Part shown: positions 20,001 to 35,000 of the stretch, one piece after another
Position numbering within the stretch: the stretch's first letter is position 1
Layout: every line of letters begins with the position of its first letter
IMG/VR virus record: IMGVR_UViG_3300017783_000047
Coordinates: 1-46,806 of that record
DNA: 46,806 nucleotides
Origin: a virus
Strand: one strand, 5' to 3'
The notes under the pieces: model-generated
What the model saw: only the letters and a program-made list of their open reading frames with translations
The model's database searches: none
Told to the model about the DNA's origin: nothing
Made by a program: the position numbers and the translations under genes

Positions 20001-23000
20001 AATGTGTTGGAAGACGCTAATGCATAATCTCTAGAAGCGATGTGTGTAGCATCATCAGTAGATGCTCTTAGTTTATCTGCAGTAAGTGTGCCATCTGGTG
20101 CAACGGCAGTATTAGCAGCAAATGTTGTTCGAGTCTGAGTCCAATTGACTTGGAATGCTTCAGGATTAGTATATAGATTTGTGGTTGAGAATTCACCCTC
20201 AATTGGCGAAGTAATTAGTCTAGCATCCGCAAATGTCTGGATATTACCAACATTAGTGTAATAATCAAACTCACTACCAACTCCACTGACGTTGATGTCA
20301 GCAACAGTTCCGCTAATACTACCAGTTAAAGAATCGCCATCAGCAAATAGCGTACCTGTAACACTTCCAATAAAGATTACGGATTCAACATCTTCCAAGA
20401 CAGTTGCAGTTCCGCCACCGCTAGAAGTGACAGTTTCTCCTTTATTAAATCTTGCAGTATCAAGAACAACGTTAACGTTTGTAATTGTTGCTGCACTGTC
20501 AGGACTACCACCACTGATTGTAACGGTTGGAGGAGTTGCAGGAACATAACCTCTACCACGTTCGGTAATGATGATATTTTCAACTACTCTCAAAGTGCTA
20601 AATGTTGCTGTAGGATCCGTAGTTGTTCCAGAATCAGAAGGAGCATTCTCGAAACTAAGAGTTACTACACCTTCAAATTGCTTACTATTGCTTACTAAAC
20701 CAAGTCTAGTAACAGCATAGTGGTCATATAAGAATCCATCAGTATAAGTTGGTTGGATGATTCTAAATCTAGTTGCCTCGGTTTTTGCTCCAACAGGAAC
20801 TGAAACCGTGACGGGAGTAATTTCAGAGAAGTTAGTGTAGTTCTGTGCTCCACCATTAGAACCGCCATAAATTAAAGTTGCTGCATTAGTCCAAGTGCCG
20901 CCCTGGTCAGTGGAATATTGGAACTTCAAGTCCTCATTATCACCAGGTGCAGCAGCACCATTAGAACCAGTACCAGCAATGACATATACTCTGATAGTGT
21001 CTAAGTTTTCGGTATTGGTATCAGATACGGTTGCTTCACGAGTACCACTTGCAGCACCAAATTTAATGTGTCTGACGCCAGTCTTAAACCCACCAACAGT
21101 ACCAATAGCAGAACCACTATCGGTAACTTCAGTACCACTACCAAATCCAATGAAATCGTCGGCATCGAATACTCGACCATCATAAGTTAGAGAATTAACA
21201 GTACCTCCAGAAAGAGTTGCCGTAATGCCATCATTCGATACATTAGAACCAGACATAATAACAACTGGAGGCATATCAAATCCAGAACCAGCACTATCAA
21301 TAGTGATAGCATCAATTAAACCAGATGCTTCTAATACTGCTGTTGCTGTTGCTGTAATTCCACCAGATACAGGTGCAGGAATTGTAATCGTAGGAGTGGT
21401 TCTATAACCAGCACCAGAAGTAAACTGAAGTTCACTAATAACACCCTGTTTAGTAACAGCAATTCTTCTTGATTGTTGAGTATTACCAGAAGTCACATCG
21501 GTAATTACAAAATCATGAGAGAGATTATCGATAATTCCATCAACATAATCATTATAAACCCAACTGCCTGTCCCAAACTCATTATCAATTGTTAGGGCAA
21601 GTTCGGTCTTATAGTAATTTTTATTGAAGAGAATCTGTTGAGCAGCATATCTACCTTTGATACCTGCAGGAGAAAGAATCTTAACTGCAATATCAATTAA
21701 CTCACCAAACTTTGCTTTAACTGGTTCAATATCAGTTACAGATATTGCATCACGATATGCTGTTTCTGCTGTATGTAATGCAGCATACTGTCCAGCAGAT
21801 ACCACACTACCAGCATTATAAAGAACGTTTTCTATAGCAGAAATACCAAGTCCTCTCAATCTCTCGATTGCATAAATCGTAGATGTCAGTTGCTCTTCAA
21901 TATGGTCAATAGAGAGATTTGCAGTTAAGTATAACTCGATTGCTTCAATTGTACTATTGGTGCCACCAGTTTGAAGGTCAGAAATAGCACTAAGGAGAAT
22001 GAGTTTGAGGTCTCTTTCACATTTTGTTTTGCCTGCAGTACCAACGCCAGGATAATCGAATGCTCTGTATGTAATACCATTTAAGATATAAGTAAACTCA
22101 GCATCAGTAAGTCCTGTTGCTTCAGTAGCAATATACTCTTTATTGAAGTATAGTCTATCTGCTGCAGTGGCAAAATCAGCACCAGTAGGAGCAATAAGAT
22201 CATTTAACTGAGTGGTTAAAGTATCAATTGCAGATTGGACGTTTGCACAGTTACCTGCATCATTTGTAATACCCCAATCACCAATAATTAGTGCTGTAGT
22301 ATTATCACTGGTTAAGTCACCAGTAATTGCTTGCTTGGAATAGAAACCAAGACGCTCATGAGCATAAATCGATTGGAATAACTGCAATCTAACATGCTGA
22401 ATTTCATTATTATTACCAAGATAGAACTTACCAGCAGTAAGTGTATTCTTATTGCCGCCATTTTCAATGTCTTTAGCAATACCATCAAGGATTAATCCAA
22501 GGTCTTGCTTACATCTTTCAGTTCCAGAACCACTACCATCAGTATTTCTTGGCATATCCAAAGAAAGGTCTGGATATCTAGAAATCATATCTGCTGCTGC
22601 TTTATCAACAATTGCCGTTCTATTATAATTAATAAGATTTGCAGCATCACGGAATCTATATTGTGATGCTTCATCAATCTTATTAGTGTAGAGGGTATCG
22701 CTACTATTCAGTACATAATCACCATCGAAAGGAATCTCTAAGTATTCATCTACCGTAGCACCGATAAACTCAACAGTAGGAGCAACTCTAGTGATTGTTC
22801 CTAAGTGATCAACTGGAGAAGCAAGGTCAGCATTAGTTAGAGTGTCAATTACAATATCAAGTAAATTATCTACCGTAGTCTTAACATCAGCACAGTCTCC
22901 TGTAGAGTAATTTAACTTACTAATAGCATTGGAAGAGGCAGAAACAAATACATGAGTATATCTTTGACCCTCAGGAGAAATACCAACATTGACTGTAATT

Positions 23001-26000
23001 GTAGTAGCAGCTACTGCAGTAATGGCAAGAACTTTATTGTAGAAGGGGTCGTCAATTCTGGGATATGAATGCTGTGTTTCATTATTGTCGGAACTGCAGG
23101 TGAAAGTAAGACTTCCTGCAGCAATAGAAACTTGGTCTGAAGTAGTTAAACTATGACTACCAATGGTCAGAACCATATCACCTGTTGCCGAATCATATGT
23201 CGCTCCCGTAGGAGTGAATTGTGCATATACTGTATTATCAGAATCGGTAAGAGTAGTATCAGTAAATTGTGTTACACCATGAGAACCAGATACACTCCAA
23301 AGAACGTTGTTAACAATATAAGGAATGATATCTCCAACTTTATTATATGCCCATACAGTTTCATCAATCTCAGTCTCAACATGGTTAAGAGCTATAGCAT
23401 TGAGGTCTGTTCTATCAACATATAGTGCTGCGGCATCCCAGATGTGATTGTTTGTACCATTGCGAAGATCTTCAACAATAGATTTAACAATATCCTGAAT
23501 ATCATCTTCACAATTAATACCTTCATCAGCAGCAACACTGTCTGTGACTGCAGATACGAATGTATGTAAGTAGTTACCACCAGTAACAACTGCATTTGCT
23601 GCAGCAGATACAAAGGTATGAGCATATTGATCTGCCTGTGCAGAAACTCCAACGTTAATAGTTACAGTTCCAGTTTGTTTGATTAGTGCGCCAGTAGTTG
23701 CAGATACAAATGCGTGTGTAGATGTATCACTAGATTTTCCAATATCGATTGTAAATGTATCACTATCAACAACCGTTACTGCAACCCACTCACCCCTGAT
23801 AGGATCAGTTTGTCTTGGATATGTATGATTTGTGGCATTACTATCATAAGCACATGTGAATGTTAATGAATTGTCAGCAATTTGAATTCTATTACCAGTT
23901 GATAATGAGTGAGCACCAGAAGTATTGACTGTTAGAATACCAGTTGCAGGATCATATGTTGCACTACCAATATCTTGTGTTGATGTTCCGACTGCAGTAA
24001 CTGCAAGAGAAGTATTATATGCAGGATCCGTTACACGAGGATATGTTTTCTCTAAGGTGTTACCATCTTGAGTGCAGGTGAATGCAAATGCGTTGGCAGA
24101 CAATCTAATATCAGTTCCAGCATTGATTGTATGATTAGCAATCGTCATTACGAATGCACCAGTTGCAGGATCATATGTTGCAGTAGATGGTTGGAAATTA
24201 ACTAAAGGAGAAGGTCCAACATTAACTGTTAAATTATTACTGCTAGAAGATACGATTGGAAGAGCAACATCCTTAGATGCTGGATCCGTTACACGAGGAT
24301 ATGTCTTATTAGTAGCATTTCCATCCATCGCACAAGTAAAGGTCAATGCATTATCATTGATCTTAATTCTATCTTTCTCAACAGTAATCGCATCCGTTAA
24401 AGCACTAACAAAAGTATGTGATGATGTATCACTAGAAATACCAACATTAACATCAAATGTATTTGCAGATACATTAGAAACTGTCAACCATTTACCAGCA
24501 ACAGGGTCTGTGGAACGGGGATAAGGATGATTTGTGGCATTACTATCTGTAGCACATGTGAATGTAATACCACCAACTTTAATATTAATTTTGTCACCAT
24601 TTATCACACCATGACCAGCCCTCGTGATGGTCAATACACCCGTTGCAGGAACGTAAGATGCAGTTGTGGGAGTTATTGTTCCACCATTTGTAAACGTATT
24701 TCCAGTCACTGTCAATGACAATAGACCAGTTGCAGCATCATAAGTTGCACCAGTTGGAGTAAAGCGAGTACCTGGAACAACAAGTTCTGGATATCTCGAT
24801 CTCAGTAGAGATACAGTTTCTTTTGCAACAAAGACTGCATTCTTCTCTAGTAAAGTTGCAGCATCCAAGTATCTGTGAGAATTTCCAGTGAATCCAGCAA
24901 CTACTGCACTACCGTTAGCATCAGTATTTGCTTTAATTGCATCATTGTTAAAGAACTCACCTTTGGTAAAGTCTTCAATACCAGACCAATCTTGAACAGA
25001 TGTTGCTCCCTGTGTTTCGTCGAAGTGTAGTAATAGTTTTGTATTTGTATCACCTTGGAACATGCCATTACGTGGAGTAAAGGCAGCAGCATAGCGACCA
25101 ATATTAGAAACTCTAAATTCGTCAATGTATCCAGCGAAATTATCACTGCCAGCATAATCAGAACCGATATGTACGGGTCTAGTCGTTCCATAGTTGGTAA
25201 CGTCAGCAGTGTCTGTACCTTGCTGTACGCCGTCCAAATAAAGTCTTACAACACCTGCAGTTCTAGACACTGCAACATGATACCAGGTGTCTACTAGGAG
25301 CGTTGTAGCGCCATTAATAGTGATTCCACCGTTAGTTCTATTGTACTGAATTGTATTGCCATTAAGGACCAACTGTGCAGCAGAATCGTTGACTGCAGAC
25401 CTAAAGTCGCAAATAACTTTTGCTCCTGTAGCAATAGTGGTTGTTTTGATGTAGCATTCAATAGTAAATTCACCCGTACCAAAACCGAAATTAGATGCCG
25501 TTGCAATATCTAGATATTCGTCAATAGGAACTGCGCCCACATTAACCGTAATTGTGGTAGCGGTAACTGCACTAATAGCACGAGCACTACCAGAGGCAGG
25601 ATCAGTAGCACGAGGATATGTGTAATTATTAGTATTATTATCAGATGCACAAGTGAATGTAAGTGTGTTATCGGTAATAGTTACTGTATCCGATGTGGTA
25701 AGCGCGTGCGCTCCAATCTCTAATAATAAGACTCCAGTAAATGGGTCGTATGTTGTTCCTGTAGCTGCAGTATATGTAAGAGACCCATCAGAAATAGAAT
25801 CTGCAGTTCCACTTACAAATGCATGAACACCAGTTCCCTTAGAAAGAGCTAAAGAACCAGAACCATACTTTTTATTGTAAGTATTGATTTGAGCACCAGC
25901 ATTAAAGTTAACTGTATATGCATCTGTTCCACTTACTAAACTATTACCAAGTTTACCGAGGTAAACTACTTTTTGTGCTTGATTGAATCCAAGAACTTCT

Positions 26001-29000
26001 GCTTTAGTATCTCTGGTACGAATGTTTTGTCCAAGAGTGAAGAATCCATTTCCAAATTCATTGGTTAATGTAAGTTTTCTTACAGAAAGATCTTCGTTAT
26101 CAGTAAAATCACCACTTTCGTTACCAAATTCTAATTTATAATTTCTGATGAATTCACCTTCAGTGAAAGCACCCGAAGCAGTGTCATAAGGAATGACGTA
26201 ATGATTTACATTTTCATTTTCAGGGAATTTGCTATTGAACTCGGTTACATTATCACCAACTTCAACAACAGAAACTTGAGAACGTGAAATATCGTCAATA
26301 ACAACATTAGGATATGTAATAGAAGCAATTCTATCAAACAGCAGACCAAAGAATGTAGAACCTTCAGAGATTTCTACTTGTTCAACTACTTCTAAAGTGG
26401 TTGGATCTGTATATGGTGCTGTAGATGTGATTCTAGCAACAACCCCAGATTGTGAAGCGATAATAACATCATTTAATTGAATATCAAATAATCCAGGAGT
26501 AGATTGATATGTACCAGTGGTCTTACTTAAAATAAGGTCATCGGTAATAGTAATGTTTGTGCCATAGAAAGGAGAATTTTCTTGATGTTGTAAAGAAGTA
26601 GTTCCTAACTGTGCCCTAGTGACATTAATAGTTGTAGATTCTGAATTATTAGTAACAGAATTAACGAGTACAATCTCACTTCCGATTTGGTAGTTATCAC
26701 CAATAGTGAATGCAGTACTAGCAACGGCTGCTGGAGTATTTAAATCTGAATCTGTTGCGATAACTTCAAAATCAGTAGTAGAAATACCTACTGTATAGCG
26801 CAACTTAGCAACTGGTGTTTCTGCACCCTTCTCAAGGTTAACATCTTCAACAGTAGCAGTATCACCAGTCAAGTTTTTAATACTCTCGCCAAAAATGAAC
26901 AAACCATTGTTCACGACTGTTGTCTGAGTTGCAAATAATGCACTGAATCCAGTAATATTACCTAGAACAAGTTCACTAGCAATAAATTGAGTTCCTTCAG
27001 TAAAGAATCCAAATATTGTATTACCAACGACTGAGGTTACTGTAAGTCTAGATCCAGAACTAACACCATTAATAGAATTACCGACAAGAGGGAAAATACC
27101 ACTAATACTAGTAAATTCAAGACTAACAGTAGTAATTTGAGAAATCTCAACATTTACATATTTGACACTTGCAGGAGGTTGAGGTGCTTCAGCAAATACA
27201 ATAGAATCACTTTGAATTTGGAAGGAAGTATCTGGTGTTTGTACAACACCATTCAAAATAACCATCAATTGATTTGCATTGGCAATTACAGAATCACCAT
27301 TATTAACGGTAAGTGGGAATGCTGTCCTAACACCATCAAAGAGAGTTGAAATATCATCGACTCTTTGAACAATCGAAGTTAGAATATTCTCCGAAGAAGT
27401 TAGTCTTTTTTGACGGAAAAGAATTTCACTATTGTTAAAATCCTCGTAGATTGGTTCTACTAGAGTGAAGTTCTGAATATTAGGAACAATTGCCTCATTA
27501 GCAAGTTCAACGGACTTGGTTAATTCAAAATCAGTTACCTTATTGGGAATTGTAGTAAACTCATTAATACTGAGTTCACCAAAAACCTTGAATGATGCTG
27601 GATGAACATTTCTAATTAAAATGTCCTTCCACTCACTAATAGATACTGAAGACTTAACTGCATACGAGAAATCTTGATAGTAGTAAGAGTCTTGAATTTT
27701 TTGTACAATCTCGGAAGGTTTGCCGACATCATCAATAAATTGACCAGTTGTCTTAGTAATAGGACCAACTTCGAGAACACCTCTTGCAATCTTCAGGTCA
27801 GAAATATTACCAGAAGATTTAGAAATGACACCAGTAACACTATTACCTAAATTAAAGTTTCCTGTATAATCTACAATCTTAAGAATTCTAGGTCCAACTT
27901 GCCATCCAGAGTTAGTAGAAACATATCCAGTTGCTGTTGCTGTTTCTAAGGTATCGCCCTGGTAAACCAGTTCGCCTTCTAAGAAGGTCGAAGTAATAAC
28001 ATTACCAGTTGCAGCACCACCGAAAGAGAACGTGAGTACTTGTTGGCGACCAGTACCAGGGTTAACGAATGCTAATGCATCACCCAATTCTGCGTTTGCT
28101 GCAGTGATTGCAATTTTTAATTGGTCACCCTCAAGGGAGTTTGCAGCACCAGCAATTGCATAGTAAGTATTTGTTTTAGTAAGTCTACCAACAGCACCAG
28201 ATGCAATCGGAAGTTCTGCACCATCACCAATATCAACTACATCTAAAGTAATTTCAGAACCATTTTGAATTCCATGTGGGAAAGCAAACTGCAACAGACC
28301 TAAGTCTTGGTTGACAGTGTAGTTGAAGGAAGATTTAAGTTGAACGGTGGGTTCTGAAGAATATCCTGACCCAGGGTCTTTAACATCAATAGTACTCAAT
28401 CTACCATTCTTAACGGTTGCTTCTGCGATTGCTCCGCTTCCACCACCACCTGTGATAACAACTGTTGGTGCTTGAGTATAACCAGAACCAGGGTCTGTAA
28501 CAGCAATGTTATCAAGAATACTAGTATTAGTTAATTGAGCGTTGATTGGGAACGAGATTTCAGGTCTTAAAGTGTAATCATGAGGATAGTCGAAACCAAA
28601 GTTGTTATTTTTAAGATTTTTAATCTTACCAATTTCAGTACCTAAGGTAAAGATTGAAGCACCAGTACCGAAGGATGGAATAACAACTTCTAATTCGGCA
28701 CCCGAACCTGTCAATCCAGCACCAAGAATTCCAGAAATTGATTCAATATCAATTGTTGCTGTGGTATATCCTTTACCAGGACTTGTGACGGATACTCTTT
28801 GAATTTGACCAGGAATTACACCACCTTCATCATCCGTTCCATCAGAAACTATAATTTCTACAAGACCACCTTCACCATCACCAGTAATAGGAACACTAGA
28901 ATAGGTTCCTACTGCATATTCAGTACCAGGGGCATTGATAGAGACTCTCTCAATATTTCTGGTCGATTGAATTGTTTCAATAATAGGCAGTTTATTATAG

Positions 29001-32000
29001 AATCCACCCGAATTGACAATTCTTATATCACCAATAGAACCAACCGCCTTCTTAGAACTTGTGGTATAGGTAGTATTGATAATGTTTGCTGGACCTTCTG
29101 GTTGATTAATCAGTTTGAATTCAAAAACATTATCTCCACTAGTAATTGTTCCTCCAGAAGTGTCGGTAACTTCAAATGTACCAACATATGGAGAGAAGGT
29201 AACATCAAGGTAACTATTGCCAATAACAGGAGAATCTGCACCTGTTCGTGAAGGATCGAAATAGTAAGAGATATTAGTAATAACATTCTCTTCTACTTTT
29301 AGTTTTACTGTAGGTGTTGGGGCACCGCCGCCAGTAACACCTGGAGTTCCAACTCTCTCAATAGAGTTGAAAGAATACTCCAACTTATACAGAGGGTCTT
29401 TGGAGAAAGATAAGTTTCCACCAACCAGTGAAGAATGACTTAAATCAAACAAATACTGATGACCATAATACATCTTCAGAACAGGTGATTTAACGAAGAA
29501 GTTAACAGTTGCTGCAGAGTCTGAAGGAGAGGATACTGCTGCTACAGGTAGTTTGTATGTAAATTCAATCGGACTGATAACTCTTTCTACTGGGAAGGAA
29601 CCATCATATTCGTCATAATTTGCTAAACCTACCGTTCTTGTAGGATTACCATCAACAAACATTTGCTGACCAGCAGTCAAATAATGTAAAGAGTCACTAA
29701 TGACATATACGGTATCGCTATTTGCAACCGCAGTTACTTGTAAAATCTTAGCGAGATTTGCAATTAAGGTAATCTTAGTTACGCCCGTAAGATTTGTAAT
29801 TTGAATCGTCGAATATGCCGAATTATAAGAGACATCATTGGAACTTACATTAATAACCGATCCAACAACAAACGCAGACGAACCAGAGACTTCATCAATT
29901 CTGATTGAATAGTCATCGTCAGCATAATCTTTAAATTTAGCAAACTCGTCAAGATTATCAGTACCTCCGATAGTACTAGGGGCATCATAATCGGAAAGAT
30001 CGATATTAAATGTTCCTGGTGTAGTATTAACTACTTGAGGGAACGTATATGAAATGATGTTACTATCAGCTGGAATTGGACCTACTAGACCGTATGTGCT
30101 TTGCTCATTGAACTGTACAGTTGCCAAGTTTCCAATATTAGTATCATCAGTCCAAGAATTGTTATTGACTGCCAAGTAAACTTTATTAGTAGTAGTATCT
30201 ACTGATGTGATATATCCACTGTTTACAAAGGTGCTTCCTGTACGAAGTTCAAGTTTCGACCCTACTGTAAAATTGAATGGTTGATTAATAGTCAATTCTT
30301 GAATATTATCAATCTTAACCGTATTGTAGGTTTTAAAGTAGTACCTATCAGCAACGGATGCCTCAACCTTAAGTTTTTGAGAACCTGGAGATGGAACTGT
30401 AGCAGTTCTAGAACTCCAAATATCTCTGAAGTACGTGACAGTTGTACTATCTTCTGTCATCGATGTTGAAGATTCGCTATAGTCGAGAGACTGCAATCCT
30501 GGGTCTCCTAAACTATAACCAACATTAACCATTGTAATTTCATTTCCTGTTACAGGACTAACAGCAGTTCTAGTCCATCCATACTGAGTGTTTGCACCAG
30601 CTGCTGATGCACCCAACCTGGCAGCATCAGCATTTTTATCAGTCTTTAATACGAATCCATTATAAGAAATGAGATCGTATCTATCTTGTTGTTCAGTAAA
30701 CCAAGCAGTATCAGTCCAAGTATATGCAAGAGCAACTGCATCAGCAACAGGGAGAACTAAAGGATTGCCAAAATCTGTGGGAGCAGTAGGAAGCACATAA
30801 CGATTCCTAATACGAATATCGTCAAGGAAGAATTGTCCTTGCTTATCTGCACTGAAAGCGCCAGAGGTAGTAAATCCTGGAGCATTACCAAAATGAATGT
30901 CCTTAGAACCTAATTGAGTATTAGCAACAGTACCACTAATAACTTCAATGCCATTTACATAAACTTTAAATAAATTTTCAGTTTTAGTTAGTGATATTAA
31001 TTGCCAAGTATCATTAGCAAATAATCCTGTTTGTGACGATACTGCAGCAGTTCCGCCACTAAATTTAGTAGTATTATCGGTTACAACTAATTCTAGTCTA
31101 CCTTCATTTGCACTACCATCAGTATTGTAGTATAACCAAATACCACCTGTCGTATCCTCACCATCACCAATTGCAATTAACGTATTGTAATCAGCACTAA
31201 GAGTATCTGCATTACCATTATCATCATCCTTGTAGATGAGGAAGTCGATAGTAAAATCGCCACCAAGATTATTACCTAGACTAGAACCAGGAATTTTTGC
31301 TGCTGAATTTTCCCATGTAGAACTTTGTCCCGTTTGGAATCCATATATCTTAAGATATCCACCAGTGCCATCTACAGCAATAGAACCATTGAGTCCAAGA
31401 GTGGTCATTGTGTGATGACCTGTTGTATCGGAAAGATCGGTATCAAATCCAAACAACCCTTCATTTCTATTCCAATATGTTTGTCCAGCAATATAGACAT
31501 CACCTGAATTATCAACATTCAAAGTTTCGGCTACAATACCCTCAACATTGTTTTCAGTAAAACTGTTAATTGTATGATTTAAAACTTTACCTTTATAATC
31601 AACCTTAACGTTAGCAACAGTTTGTTTTTCTGTAGTATTATCTACTCTGGTATAAACCAGGTTCAGATTGCCAAAGATGTCAATTTTTGCTCTTGGAACT
31701 AAATTAATGTCTCTTCCAGGAGCAGCATATGAATAACTCCAAATACCAACTCCATCAGAAGATCTAAATTTACCAATCCAGAAATTTTCTCTATTGGTAT
31801 CATTAGATTTTAATTGAAGAGTTGCAGAAAGATACAGTTCATCGAATTCATCAATTGCAATACTGGGATTTAACAGACTGTATATGTTATTAGAAACTTT
31901 TCTAATCCAGGAAATATCAATATTACTAATTCCTATTACTGCTCTACCGAAGACAATATCTTTATCTGCTTCAGAAACACTCGTAGATGTTTCCATTAAG

Positions 32001-35000
32001 AAGTATGGTTGACCATCAGACCCTAGAATAATATCAAGAACTTTTTCATTCTGAGTATTAGATGTGAGTTTTCTCTTTACACTAAAGGTTCCTGCAGAGT
32101 CTACTACTGCAATAAAACCATCATAAGGGTTTGTAGAGTTTGTATTGGTATATCCAGAGATAATTAGACTATCAGTTCCATATCTGAGGATCTTAGTTAC
32201 GTTATCAGAGCGAGTTCCACCAGAAATACCAGCATACGCTCTTTGCCACTCTAAAGTAGCAGATAATCCATCATTAGATTCTGTATACTTACAGATAATG
32301 ATATCAGGATTATATGCATCTAAAATAGAAGTATTTGGTTTATTGACACCGACAACCCAAATACTTTTGCCCTCAACGTAAATACTTTGAAATTCTGTAA
32401 AGGCAAGACCTGAAGAAAGTTTTAGAGTTTTATTCCACTCACTAACACCAGATACAGAAAGTTTTGAGATAACAGCAATTGTATCGCCACTACTATCAGT
32501 AGTTTTACCACAAATATATGATTCTTTACTGTCCGTAACAAAAGTATCATTAATAATGACATCATCTTCATTAACTATTGAAGAGATGTAGTAATCAGAT
32601 TTTTTGAATACTTGAGGATGAGAAAGTATAACTCTTGGATTAGTAGTATAACCGTTACCAGAATTTAAAATATTAACTCTATTAACAGACCCAACTGAAT
32701 CAACAACTGCTTCCAATTCTCCACTTACCCCATCACCATCAATGATAATTGTTGGGGGAATATCTTCATTGTAACCACTACCAGATTGAGTGATATTAAT
32801 CGTCTCAATACCTTTAAGTTGTCTGACTACAAATTGCTTATTGGTGGTCTCTATGTTTTCAGTATAATCAACAAAAACAGTATCACCAATAATAAGATTA
32901 TGAGGTTCAGATGTTTGAACAACACCATAGTTTTCTGAAGTTTTATATTCAAAATCATAGGATGCGATAGATTCGCCTTTAATTGTAGAAACCCTAGCAG
33001 ACGCACCACTACCACCTGTTTCTGAATTATCAAAGATTAATTTATCATCAACCTGATAACTTACACCAGAATTTTCAATTACAAATCCTGTTACAGAGGC
33101 ATTTTCAAATTTACTAATTGTTTCAACTTCAATATCAACTTTAGAATCAGTTTTTACCTTAGGGAAATAATCATAGATTTGAAGAGGAGGTTCTTCTAAA
33201 ATTTGATCGGGATCATCAGTTTCATCTTGGTTGATAACACCATCTCTATTCTCATCTTCAACATCAAATAATAGCAATGTGCCATCTTCTAATGTCAATG
33301 AATTCGTCGATGCATTAGGAGTTCTTTCAACGTCAATATCAACATTTTCATAGGGATCGCGATAACGAACAACCCCAGTTGGAATATTTTGCTGAATAGC
33401 AGATTCTGAAAGATTTAAGTTATCTACAATGGAATTGAAACTAGGTCCAATGATATAAGGATATGCAGGATTGCCAGCTTCTGTAGAGTCAATTGTAACA
33501 AAATAGCAATATGTTCCATCTGGAAATTCTGGTGTTTTACAGAAACGACCATTATATTGGTCTAAGTCTCCTAGACTAAAGATATACTCATAATCTTCAA
33601 CAAAAGTTCCTGCAGGATCGGTACTCAATAAAGAACCTTCAGTTCTAATAGGAGTTGGATTTGAAGGACTGACGACTAAATCAGACTTCAATCTATAAGA
33701 AGTAGAGATTCTAACAATATTAGATGATTGATCTGTAGGGTCTTGATATCCATAAGGTCCATATATTGGAGTTCCGTCAAATGCCCAACCAATAATAGGA
33801 GAATGGTCCTTGTTAGATTCTAATGATGCTTCAGTAATAACACCATTAGTACTAACTAAGTTATCCCCAAGAATGAATCTCAGTCTTTGTGGATTGGATA
33901 GGTGTGCATACTCTCCACCATACTGGTTATTATACCCCTCAAACACTGCTCCTTGAGAATCATCAAAAGTAGTAGATTCTTGTAAGTTATACGTCCATTG
34001 GAATACATTTGCATCGAATTGCGCTTCGTCACCAACAGAAACTAGGGTAATGATAGTAGTTCCTTGAATATAATTGATACCTCGGTTTAAAAGTTCAATA
34101 CTAGTAACTCTACCAGCATTTTCTCCAGCAGTATCAATAATTGCTCTAGCTTGAGCACCAAAACCAACACCCTGAATTTGAACCTCAGGTGCTGTAGTAT
34201 ATCCAGAACCAGCAGAAATAATTGCTACAGAAATAATTCTTCCATTATTGATGATGGCTTGGGCAACAGCACCAGAACCAGAACTCAATGTTACTGTAGG
34301 TTGAGAAGTGTATGAACTACCTTGAGACTGAATATTAACTTCTTTGATAGGACCACGAACAGATGCTGTTCCAGTTGCACCAGAACCTTCGCCTCCAACA
34401 ATAGTAATAGATGGTTGTGAAGTATATCCAGAACCACCATTAGTAATTAAGATGTTGGAAACTGTTCCTTTTGTGATAATAGCAGTTGCTGCTGCTCCAG
34501 AACCGCCACCACCAACAATAGAGATGAGAGGAGAACTAGTATAACCAGAACCAGCAGTATCTACAGAAATATTGTTAATAGAACCATTCACAACAACCGA
34601 TGCTGCTGCTCCAGAACCGCCACCACCAGTAATGCTTAAATTTGGTGGCGATGCTGCATCATAATTACGACCTGCATTCAAAATTCCAATTGATGTTAAG
34701 GGTCCAAAAGTTTTTGTTAATACAGACTTATAAGACCAAACAGATACACCGTTTACCCAAGAACCAATAGGACCTGGATTAATTAAACTCTTAGTTGAGA
34801 TAGTAGTTGTAGATTTTGGAAATCTATTCAGTTTACGTTGATTACCTGGTAACAAAGCAGACCCAGGGAAGGGTCCAATATTATAATTAGGAATACCAGT
34901 TGAAGCAACATAAACGTAATTATCATTAAAGAATGAATTCAGTACGTTTGTGGTGTATACTGAGATATTTTTGTTGATTGCAGTATCTGTTGACTTACCT

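Noticed and set aside
22920-25790. CRISPR array
   Set aside because: The repeats are protein-coding, diverged and of about 270 nt; no short identical repeats with uniform spacers exist.
28799-29251. Plus-strand frame of 150 codons
   Set aside because: Same reason: antisense of T/S/N codons, with no recognisable protein pattern and no start signals.
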